From NCBI GenBank assembly GCA_019633425.1, contig WSUB01000421.1, positions 1-11,781 on the forward strand: a stretch of 11,781 nucleotides of DNA, read 5' to 3'. The notes beneath the pieces were generated by a model. The model was given only the letters and a program-made list of their open reading frames with translations. It ran no database searches and was not told the DNA's origin. How positions within the stretch are numbered: the stretch's first letter is position 1; every line of letters starts with the position of its first letter. This DNA comes from Tulasnella sp. 424 (taxonomy: Eukaryota > Basidiomycota > Agaricomycetes > Cantharellales > Tulasnellaceae). The translations under genes and the position numbers were made by a program. Positions 1 through 7,534 of this stretch are shown here, in pieces.

Positions 1-120
1 CTTATCTAAGCTTGGATGAGGAGAAAAGGTGGAGAAATGGTGAAGAACTAGGCCAAATGCTGCTGGGTCGCTTAGGCGTGTAGAATGTGGGAATGGCCAG
101 GTGTTTTGAAATCAGCTGTA
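1..120. other. Unrecognised left flank of the duplicated module
   Basis: No open frame in this stretch carries a recognisable protein signature, and I see no counterpart of it before copy B (the sequence before about 7126 is different). It is simply the unique flank to the left of the duplication. Homology to copy B begins near position 121. Confidence 0.4.
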
Positions 121-154
121 ACAGCCGGTGTTTCCTTTATCTCCTTGCTTTTCT

Positions 155-185
155 GACCTTCCCGTATCCAGGCAAAATTGCCTCT
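155..185 (+). promoter_or_regulatory. 31-bp block upstream of kinase-TPR gene A, identical in copy B
   Basis: These 31 bases are identical to 7159-7189, while the flanks differ at several positions. The block contains an inverted repeat at 171-182 (GGCAA, two bases, TTGCC). It lies about 340-370 bases upstream of the start codon in both copies. It may be a promoter element or part of an upstream untranslated exon. The sequence shows only conservation and the small dyad, not function. Confidence 0.3.
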
Positions 186-523
186 TAGCCTTGTGTGATA
201 AGGCAGTGCGATGGGGGCCGCGTGATCATGGGCGGTGTCTGATTTTGCGTGCGGCGATTGGCGATAGGAGCTCAGATTCCTCGCGGCATGGAATATTCTA
301 TACAGTTCAGAACCACCCAAATCGCTGGGAGATGCAGCATGCTCGTTCAACACGCAAAGAAAGGCAGGTTGAGGTGTAGCGCCGGGCGGTATGTTCTTTT
401 ATATCGACGGCCGCAACTCACCCAAATCCTCGATCGACACGCATCCTTTCCCCCTCTCTGAGAAACCTGTCGAAGAACGCCGACTCTTATCATCACCCGA
501 CCCCTTCTTGATACGAACCTTAA

Positions 524-3145
524 ATGCAAAAGGACGGAAGCCACGACGCCGGTCCTAGTGCCACTGGGTTGCCTGGGCCGTCGTCAGATTCGAAGCCCGA
601 CGCTTCCTCGAGTAAATTCCAGCCAAGCGCCAATATGGTACGTCGCTCTGAGGTCTTACACGACAGTTCCAACATCTCACCAAGACAACGTCTCGTCCGT
701 AGAGGGCCAGGCTCGAAAAGCTTGCGAAATGGCGGATTGACCAGTGCTCCATCAAATTCCCTAAGGAGGCTCGTGAGATCTCGGGGGGCCACGCGACGGT
801 TTCACGAGGGTTTTGGGCCTTTTCCTCAGCTGGAAAAGTTATAACGAACCAATCCGATCCCACCAGAAACAAAGGCCTCGAGTCAGGTGGCAATGCTAGA
901 GCAGTCGCTCGCCGGCGAAAGGTCTGTACTGCTCAGCGTCTCCAGCCATTGGCCGGGACGTCGAGCCGCTCATCAGCTCTACTCTCACAGGCTGTAGCGG
1001 TAAAGAGAATGAATATATCAGGTGATATAGCGCGGGAAGTGGGGGTCAGAATACTTCATCCAATTGCGCGGGGTTCAATTCGTCGCTGAGGCTCTTTTCG
1101 TTTCTGGCTCAGTTGACGGTCAGAGAAGCGGAATTCTTGGTCAAGCTTTCCCATGAAAACATCATCCAGCTCGAAGGCTTTGTTGAAGACTTGTCCAAGG
1201 ATATCGTGTGGCTGGTATTTCCTTGGGAAGCAAACGGTACCTTGAGGGATTTCGTCGCCTCGGCAGACTGGGAAGTTCCCGAACGCATCTCGCTGGTACG
1301 ACCGAACCATTTTTTATTCGACCGACTTCTGACATTTTTGACTCTAGATTTTCGACGTGGCGAGCGGAGTGGAGTACCTCCATAGCCGACAGCCGCCCAT
1401 ATGCCACGGGGACCTGAAATCTGTAGGTTTCGGCAGCGTCATGATGGAACGCTTGGCTAACTTGGCTCTATACTCTGCAGCTAAACGTACTGGTAAACTC
1501 AAAATGCCTCGCGGTAATCACCGACTTCGGATCAGCCCGCCGTCTTAAACCCGACGAACTCAGCAAGGAGACAAAGCCAGCTCGGAACAAACCCCCGGCG
1601 GCGCTTTCGCTGGAAGCAACATTCTGTGCCGTCACCAATACCATAACTTTGACGGGAGATCATTACACCCTTCGTTGGGCTGCTCCAGAGCTGTTGTACG
1701 AGGAGGAGTCTGGCCTCTATAGCGACATCTGGGCGTTGGGTTGGGTAGCATACGAGGTAACTTCAGAGTCGTAGTGGTATCTATTCGCAATCGAGGCTCA
1801 AAATAGCTCCGACGCAGGTCATGACCGGCTTCATTCCGTTTCAAGGCGTCAAGGACACGATGGTTATCAAGCGCGTCGTTCAGGGAGACCTCCCTTCGAT
1901 CACCGGCGACGCCCGCATGTCGTTGATCCAGGCGCTTTGCTCCCTGATGCTTGTGTGTTGGAGCATCGACCCTGGTAAACGGCCGACTGCTGAGGAATGT
2001 CGCAAGTCGATCAACTGGATGGTGAGTATTGCTCATTAGAATCGATTACACGCGATTGATAGATTTCGATACAGCCCATGGTTATTCCAGACCCTCTACG
2101 GACCTCGAATACAGCGGCTTCCGCGGCTCGCTCTCCTGGGCTTTTTATGCAACTTGGAAATATGCACCGCCGGCAGGGTGACTACCCCAACGCATTGAGC
2201 TTCTATACCGAGGCCGCGGATGGCTACACGCACAACGGCGACAGAAAAGGAAAGGCCACTGCGCTGGTGCAGCTGGCGCAGGTGCATCGGCTTCGAAGCG
2301 AGGACAACCAGGCCATACCATTCTACTCGGAAGCCCTTGAAATCTGCACCGACCTCGATGACAAACCAGGGAGAGCTGATGCTCTTTGGGGTCTCGCTGA
2401 GATGCATCGGGCTCGGGGCGAGTACAGCCAAGCCATTGCATTCTACTCGGAGGCCTTACAAATCCGCACCGACATCGGCGACAGACGAGGGAGAGCCGAC
2501 GCTCTGAAGGGTCTCGCCCACGTACATCGGGCTCGGAACGAGTACAGCCAGGCCATCACATTCTACTCCGAGGACCTACAAATCCGCATCGATATCGGCG
2601 ATAGCCGAGGGAGAGCTGCTGCTCTTTTCGGTCTCGCTGATGTGCATCGGCTTCGGAACGAGTACGGAGAGGCCATCACATCCTATTCGGAGTCCCTACA
2701 AATCCGCACCGACATCGGCGACAAACAGGGGAGAGCCGATGCTCTTTGGGGTCTCGCCAATGTGCATAGCGCTCGGAAAGAGTACAGCCAGGCTATCACA
2801 TTCTACTCCAAGGGCCTACAAATCCGTACCGAAACCGGCGACAGACAAGGAAAGGCTCTTACTCTTCGGGGTCTCGCTGAGGTGCATCGGCTTCGAAATG
2901 AGTTCAGCCAGGCCATCACGCTCTTTTCGGAAGCCTTGCAAATCTCTACCGACATCGGTAGTCGATACTGGAGAGCTGTTGCTCTGGTGGGCCTTGCTGA
3001 CGTGCATCGCGACCAGGCGGACCACAACGACGCGATTCGTCTTTATACTGAAGCTTCTGAAGTCTTTGAGGAAATCGGAGAGATTCAGTGGGTGGATTAT
3101 ACCTCGAACCAGGTTGCTCAGCTCCGTCAATTACTGAATCGATAA
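524..3145 (+). CDS. TKL-like protein kinase with C-terminal TPR array (copy A, intact)
   Basis: Predicted cytoplasmic signalling kinase with a TPR protein-binding arm, 731 residues. Model exons: 524-637, 703-921, 991-1044, 1113-1295, 1348-1422, 1481-1756, 1818-2021, 2075-3145. All seven introns are GT-AG, 52-69 bp and phase 0, and no stop interrupts the joined frame. An in-frame TAA directly before the ATG (521-523) fixes the start within this exon. Landmarks: glycine-rich loop GGHATV at residues 66-71; VAVK lysine K116; helix-C Glu about E134; HGDLKSLN at 210-217 (Gly replaces the Arg of HRD, so non-RD); DFG 230-232; APE 283-285. A linker of about 45 residues, longer than usual, separates the glycine loop from the lysine. 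Residues from about 398 form eight 40-residue TPRs. This matches a kinase-TPR family expanded in agaricomycetes (recalled, not searched). Substrate and trigger are unknown; splicing is unconfirmed. Confidence 0.85.
2141..3100 (+). repeat. Eight in-frame 120-bp TPR units (copy A)
   Basis: Unit starts are 2141, 2261, 2381, 2501, 2621, 2741, 2861 and 2981, with no spacer bases. Each encodes one 40-residue TPR of the kinesin-light-chain-like spacing. The shared core is GLAxVHRxRxEYSQAI, then FYSExLQIRTDIGD, then GRAxAL. Units 3-6 are very similar to each other at DNA level; units 1 and 8 are the most diverged, as expected for array ends. TPR arrays form a right-handed superhelix that binds peptides or proteins. 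A 14-residue tail ends the protein. Alignment with copy B matches units 1-3 to B1-3 and units 6-8 to B4-6, leaving A4 and A5 as the extra pair. Confidence 0.9.
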
Positions 3146-3212
3146 GAGGCCACATGATCCTTCGCGGGGACATTCCAGATTGAATGGGATATTTTGTTGA
3201 TTCTACACCATA

Positions 3213-3241
3213 ATTCATGTATCTACGTATCCGATGTACAA
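3213..3241 (+). terminator. Conserved 3' flank of kinase-TPR A, possible polyadenylation region
   Basis: These 29 bases lie about 70 bases after the stop codon and are identical to 9977-10005 in copy B, in a flank that otherwise differs. They are rich in TGTAT/TACGTA words, and an A/T-rich stretch precedes them in both copies. Fungal 3'-end signals are loose, so calling this a cleavage/polyadenylation region rests on position and conservation only. Confidence 0.3.
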
Positions 3242-3993
3242 CGTCTCATGAGCGGCTGTCTGCTGGTCGTATATCTGGCTCCCCGTCTCAGACTGTCGAC
3301 CATTCTTGTAATTTCAAGTTCTCGCTCCATAATTAGCCGACCACCTTTCTTCCGTATCTGTCTCCCATAGTAACTGTCCATCTTTTTCTCGTTTTTATGT
3401 CGCGACGTCGTTGGAGTGTGGTCCGTGTAGCCAACTCAGTCTGATGTAGTGGGCCAACCGATCCCGAATACGAGGAGTGGGCCGCAGTTGTACCTGTGCG
3501 GTGGCCGCGCCGTCGTCGGTCCGACCCTCCACCCGGGCCACACTTATCGATGAACGTCAACTCGTCCGTCCAGGGTTCGGGTGCTTCCGGCGGATTTAAT
3601 AAGCCTGAAGGAAGATCCGTGCCTTGGGTGGCATAATAGAGGCTCAGCGTGGGGCCTAACGTTGTGCATTGTTGCTGTGATAATTGTCCCAGCCCACGAC
3701 ACCTGTGCTAATGCCATGACATTCGGGCAATAAACAAATCTAACGAGAAGCCCCGATCCGTCGTTTCGAGCAGCTAATAATCATTCATACGAGCGAAATC
3801 TCTGGTAGATTAACGAGAAACCACGGAAGGAGTGGGCAGTGCTAGTACTTACCTCTCTGCCAAAAGCGGAAGCTTCGGTGAGTTTCGTGGGGAGAGTCTG
3901 GCATCCTCAAAGCTAGACTAGTCACCGATCGTGGTCTGAGCAGTTTCTTGAGGTTTCAGGCCTTGGTGTAATGGTTGTAAGGTCGCTAAGGCA

Positions 3994-4052
3994 GGTCGTG
4001 TGACGGTGTTTACGCGGACTTTGTGCAGCCGCGCCGAAAGGGGTCAAACAAT
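3994..4052 (+). promoter_or_regulatory. 59-bp block upstream of light-chain A1, identical in copy B
   Basis: This block is identical base for base to 10436-10494 and ends 78 bases before the light-chain ATG in copy A (85 in copy B). It includes GTGTGACGGTG, TTTACGCGGA and CCGCGCC words. The flanks differ by substitutions and small indels. It is absent before the decayed second EF-hand copy, which keeps only a short AACAATCAT remnant. The best guess is the core promoter or transcription start region of the light-chain gene. Confidence 0.4.
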
Positions 4053-4130
4053 CATTCAACCCTGAACTGAAAGACTCTCGATTCACCCACTAACGACGCG
4101 TCCTAGTTTGACAAACACGAACCACAAGAC

Positions 4131-5184
4131 ATGGTGAGCTGCGGTTAACTCCTGCATGGACGCATTTGGCTCACCAGCGCAATTCAAATTGGGACTGAAC
4201 GCGATCACAACGCCCTTGGACCACTGCTGCGACCCCTGTCGCCACCTGTGGTATCCCCGTGCAATAGGCAGAGCGACAGCGCCGAGTACAAGAAAACATT
4301 TGCCCTTTTAGACAAGAAGGGAACTGGCAAGGTTCAGCGGGAGGTGTTGGGAGACCTGCTGAGGGCATTGGGACAGAACCTGACGCAAGCTGAAGTGGCG
4401 GATATCGTCGAACAAGCACCGAGAGAAGGTGGGGCCGCTGCTCTTGTGACACGCTTTTATGCTGCGAGGTAGCCTGATGCTTTACGCGTTAGTAGTGGAT
4501 TATCCGACTTTCCTTGCAATTTTGAATCGTCCTGATGGGTATAAGCCTCCGGGAAGCGTTGGTGAGTGATACCCGTCTCTCGGACCGCGTATCTTTGCCG
4601 TTCCGTGTTGCGCATCGATGTACGTGTCTCACCGGCATACTTTCCCCTTTCAGAGGAGTTTGTGCGCGGATTCCAGGTATTCGACAAGGAGGGTAACGGC
4701 TTCATCGGTGCCGGTGAACTGCTTTACGTCTTGACTCAACTTGGAGAGAAGATGACGGATGCTGAAGTGGACGAGTTGATGAAGGGCGTGCAAGTTGGAC
4801 CGTGAGTTGCGATTGTTTCTTTCCTTGCAATAGCCGAAGCTAATCATGGAACTTGTTGCTCAATTTAGCGATGGAAATGTGAACTACGAAACGTTTTACG
4901 AGGATGTTGCTCTCGCAGTAAAAGGCACGCAAGAGCATCTTAGATTTGGTTGTTTTGAAGTGGCTGTAGCTCGTGTAATGTACGGTTCAACTTCGCCATA
5001 CAAATTCCTGCCGCAGTGGGAGCGATGGCATTCGACAGGGCCCGGCATGACCTGCCGGATGGGTCGAAAGAGACGCGTTGAGGAGAGAGCGAACCAAAGA
5101 AACACACAGCATCGGGGGCCTTCGAAGACGGGAAGAAAGGCAAGGGATCTCGGACAAGTCCGGCTTGGCGCAGTGTTGCCGTGA
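4131..5184 (+). CDS. Cdc4/Mlc1-type myosin essential light chain, EF-hand protein, with aberrant C-terminus (copy A1)
   Basis: Predicted myosin essential light chain, the family that binds IQ motifs of myosin heavy chains and works in the contractile ring in fungi. Model exons: 4131-4133 (ATG only), 4272-4428, 4496-4561, 4654-4801, 4869-5184, all GT-AG. Residues 1-134 follow the family closely: [15 protein letters not shown] (first EF loop, lacking the last acidic ligand, as is usual for light chains), [67 protein letters not shown] and DGNVNYETF. The family usually ends about 7 residues later (~141 aa). Here the frame instead continues for about 95 more residues that look like untranslated sequence, giving 229. 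An ELLYVL stretch has Leu where copy B and the usual family have Arg. A stop at 4919-4921, one base out of frame, may be the ancestral end. The gene may be functional, recently damaged, or spliced differently at its end. Confidence 0.7.
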
Positions 5185-5189
5185 CGTCA
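5182..5189. promoter_or_regulatory. TGACGTCA palindrome (CRE-like) in A1 tail
   Basis: This is a perfect 8-base CRE/ATF-type palindrome that overlaps the stop of the light-chain A1 frame. The same palindrome followed by TGG occurs at 6907-6914 in the matching 3' flank of the second EF-hand copy. It is the known half-site pair for bZIP factors, but it may simply be inherited with the flank. Confidence 0.25.
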
Positions 5190-5327
5190 TGGCCCTGCAT
5201 GGTCAAGACGATAGAGCCCCGGTTGTAAGGTAAACAATCATTTCCACTCCTCCCCAGTCGAAACTAAAAGACTCTCAGTCCATCCACGAACGACGCGACG
5301 TATTTTGACGAACACGAACTAAACGAC

Positions 5328-6152
5328 ATGCAAAGCTGTGGGGGGTTCCCGCTTTGACGCACCCGGCTTACCAGCCTACTTCGAATTGGGGACTTGACGC
5401 GATCGCAACGCCCTTGCACCACTGTCGCTACTCGCCAATGACCCTCCGATATCCCCTTGCAATCCGCAAAGCGACAACACCGAGTACAGGGAGGCGTTTG
5501 CCATGTTCGACAAGAAGAGAACCGGCAAAGTTCAGCCGGAGGTGTTTAGATGACCTGCGGGGGGCATCGAGGCAGAACCCGACGCAAGCTGAAGTGGCGG
5601 ATATGGTCGAGCCAGCACCGAGAGAAGGTGAGCTGCTGCTTTTGTGACGTGCTTTCACACTACGAGGTAGCCCGATGCTTTGCGCGTTGGGCAGTGGACC
5701 TTACCTGTGCCCTTGAATCGTACATCCAGCTGGATTAAGGCTTCGGGGGAGCGCTGGTGAGTTATATCCGTCCTTCTGAACGCACATCTTTCCGCGAGCG
5801 CTCGCATGGTACTAGATTCAGGTTACGTGCGGTACCCTTTGATGATCTGACGCGCGTGGGCAGGCAGTTCGATCATGCGATCTTGGAAATGTCTGAACGG
5901 CTCGGATGGGTTTACGGCTCCGTTGACGCTCCCTTCGGACTGTGAGCATTTGCTGCTTCACCCACATCGACGTGTCTAACCGCCGCATCCTGCTCTTCCA
6001 GAGGAGTTTGCGTATGGATTTCGTTCCTCGGCGAGGAGGAAACCGGCTCCGTTCGTCCAGGCGGTCTCTGTTAGGCCATTAGCCTATTCCACTCGGAGGT
6101 TAGTTGCCGAGGCGGACGAGCTGAAGACGTGCGTCCAAGCCCAGTCGGGAAG
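5328..6152 (+). pseudogene. Decayed second copy of the Cdc4-type light chain (A2)
   Basis: This is a tandem relic of the light-chain gene just upstream, including its 5' flank (from about 5230). The ATG is at 5328-5330, but the first-intron donor GTGAG of A1 reads CAAAG here. The acceptor CAG has become CAA at 5467-5469. The exon-2 relic starts at 5470 (SDNTEYREAFAMFDKK) and hits an in-frame TGA at 5551-5553; the rest is frameshifted. Exon 3 is barely alignable (about 5691-5755). Its donor GTGAG survives at 5756. The third intron has grown to about 246 bp from 92. The exon-4 relic (6002 to about 6152) keeps EEF and, at its end, ADEL followed by VQA. No functional product is expected. It is the oldest of the three copies by degree of decay. 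Confidence 0.85.
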
Positions 6153-6658
6153 CTGCCTTCGTTTTCTCTCCTGCGAGACTTGAGGCTGTTTGTCGAATGT
6201 GGGTCGGAAGATGAAAACGAAGTTTACTTTTTAGGGCTTATCACTCGAACGTCTATTTTTAGAGTGATGAGGCACGTCTATGGAATCTCACATCCGATGT
6301 ACGATGCACCTGGCTCAGCACGGGAAGAGGATCTTCATGTCTGGCAGTGGCTCCTTGAGGTCGTCTCAAGCGGTAAGCATTCCAGCCACGATGCGAATTT
6401 ACGTGCGGGACCTGGACCGCCCAGCTGAAGGTAAGCAACGGAACTGATGCTGCCATATCCTATGTACTGTTGGTAGTTTGCAATGGCATTGAGCCTTCGT
6501 TACCCGGTCCCCGGGTTCTCGTCTCTTGTCCGACGGTGGAGGATCATGTGCACCCGTCGCAGGATGACGATCAAGGGGAGTTGATCCACGTCGTATTGCC
6601 AAGCAGTACTTATATAGATGTTGAATTTTTTTTTGGAATTTTGCGTTCAGAGAGCTAA
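6129..6658 (+). CDS. Possible two-exon hypothetical gene or captured gene fragment
   Basis: An open frame from about 6129 (no ATG needed, so possibly 5'-partial) reaches a good donor at 6373 (GGTAAGC). Splicing 6373-6476 to an acceptor TGGTAG joins two open frames in phase 1. Together they encode roughly 140 residues ending at a TAA (6656-6658). The residues look coding-like: SLLRDLRLFVECGSEDENEV in the first exon and LIHVVLPSSTYIDVEFFFG in the second. I recognise no family. A third open stretch follows in other frames (about 6682-6909, including DVDGETLRSLYDAACGVGK), which may be another exon or a frameshifted continuation. The segment sits inside the decayed A2 light-chain unit. It could be a gene fragment carried in by insertion, a pseudogene, or chance. 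There is no counterpart in copies A1 or B. Confidence 0.3.
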
Positions 6659-7125
6659 ACCCTCGTACTTCACTCTGGAGCAGTTCCGATGTCGATGGGG
6701 AGACGTTGCGTTCATTGTACGACGCGGCGTGTGGAGTCGGGAAAGATGGGGATACTCGTGTCCTGGGATCACCGTCCGCTTCCTCGAACATACAGAGTTT
6801 GTTGACTCCTCATGAAAGCATCCTCATATATGAGAGTGGTGGAACTTTGGAGACGGTAAGAAAGGGAAGAGGTCTCGGACAAGTCTTCCTCTGCGGAGTG
6901 TGGCCATGACGTCATGGATCCCGGAGAGCGGTGACTGGATATAGATATATTCATTCGAGAAGAGCACACAATCGGGGGGCGTTGGTTTAAAGTTGGAATT
7001 GGCTGCGGAATGCGAGCGTAGTTGACCTTGAGGTGATGATGGGCGCGTTCAGCTCGAGAGAGTCAGGGACTCCGGCGCTTGCCATGTCTCGGCAACCATG
7101 GACCAGACTAGAGGGATGCATTAAC
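6659..7125. other. Segment between the A2 remnants and copy B
   Basis: About 6682-6860 is open in two frames and may continue the hypothetical gene before it; a donor-like GGTAAGA sits at 6855-6861. From about 6847 to 6920 the sequence matches the 3' flank of light-chain A1 (about 5128-5192), including a run reading TCTCGGACAAGTC and the TGACGTCATGG word. This marks the true right end of the A2 unit. From about 6921 to 7125 I see nothing recognisable. Confidence 0.45.
6907..6914. promoter_or_regulatory. TGACGTCA palindrome (CRE-like) in A2 flank
   Basis: This is the same CRE-type 8-base palindrome with a following TGG as at 5182-5189. Because the surrounding 70 bases are also homologous, the sharing may be due to common descent only. 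Confidence 0.25.
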
Positions 7126-7158
7126 AACCGGTGCTTCCTCCGACGTCCTTGCTTTTCC

Positions 7159-7189
7159 GACCTTCCCGTATCCAGGCAAAATTGCCTCT
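7159..7189 (+). promoter_or_regulatory. 31-bp block upstream of kinase-TPR B, identical to copy A
   Basis: Identical to 155-185 and at a similar distance from the start codon (about 345-375 bases). It carries the same GGCAA-AA-TTGCC dyad at 7175-7186. See the copy A entry for the limits of this call. Confidence 0.3.
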
Positions 7190-7534
7190 CAGCCTCGTGT
7201 GATAAGGCGGTGCGATGGGGGCGCGTGATCATGGGAGATGTTGATTTTGCGTGCGGTGATTAGCGATAGAAGCTCAGAGTCCTCGCGGGGGTTCGGAGAG
7301 AACATTCTGTACAGTCTAGAACCACCCAAATCGCTGGGAAATTGCGGCATGCTCGTTCAACATGCAAAAGAAGGCATGTTGAGGTGTTAGCGCCGGGTGG
7401 TGTGTTCTTCTATACCCTCGGCCGCGACTCACCCAAATCCTCCATCGACACACATCCTTTCCCCCCCTCTGGGAAACCCCTCGAAGAACGCCGACTCTTA
7501 TCATCACCCGACCCCTTTTCGATACGAACCTTGA

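Larger units (their letters stand above)
3146..4130. other. Spacer between kinase-TPR A and light-chain A1
   Basis: No protein-like reading frame stands out. The first part (to about 3594) and the last part (from about 3914) align with copy B. The middle, about 3595-3913, has no counterpart in B and shows neither terminal inverted repeats nor target duplications that I can find. It carries a 10-base direct repeat (TAACGAGAAR, at 3741 and 3811) and nothing else I can name. The right end should hold the light-chain promoter and leader. Confidence 0.5.
121..5200 (+). repeat. Segmental duplication, copy A (kinase-TPR plus EF-hand module)
   Basis: This stretch aligns collinearly with about 7126-11403. 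Matching landmarks are the upstream block (155-185 against 7159-7189), the kinase start (524 against 7535), the kinase stop (3145 against 9921) and the light-chain start (4131 against 10580). The offset falls from 7011 at the kinase start to 6449 at the light-chain start. That loss of about 560 bases is almost exactly two TPR units (240 bases) plus one indel of about 319 bases in the spacer. Identity is high in exons and clearly lower in introns and spacers. The right edge is about 5200: B homology ends at about 11403, matching A near 5145, and the next bases of A match the second EF-hand tail at 6847-6920. Confidence 0.9.

Noticed and set aside
524..844. 106-codon open frame read straight from the kinase ATG
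   Set aside because: It reads through intron 1. Splicing 638-702 gives the conserved RLEKLAKWRIDQ stretch shared with copy B, which the unspliced frame does not.
1632..2036. 134-codon minus-strand open frame
   Set aside because: Lies opposite kinase exons 6 and 7, spans a predicted intron, and its residues resemble nothing; a shadow of the sense gene.
2141..3100. Regular 120-bp repeats as a possible CRISPR or minisatellite
   Set aside because: Units abut without spacers and encode a continuous TPR array in frame; this is a eukaryotic-type spliced gene.
2640..3137. 165-codon + strand frame within the TPR exon in another frame
   Set aside because: It is the out-of-frame reading of the same 120-bp repeats, which stays open only because the repeat has no stop in that frame.
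3964..3974. TGGTGTAATGG fits a tRNA/SINE A-box, also at 10410-10420
   Set aside because: No B-box (GGTTCRANNCC) follows at a suitable distance and no cloverleaf can be drawn, so I do not call a tRNA or SINE.
4846..5184. Independent 112-residue gene starting at ATG 4846
   Set aside because: The ATG is inside the last light-chain intron; the informative part (DGNVNYETF) is the end of the EF-hand gene.
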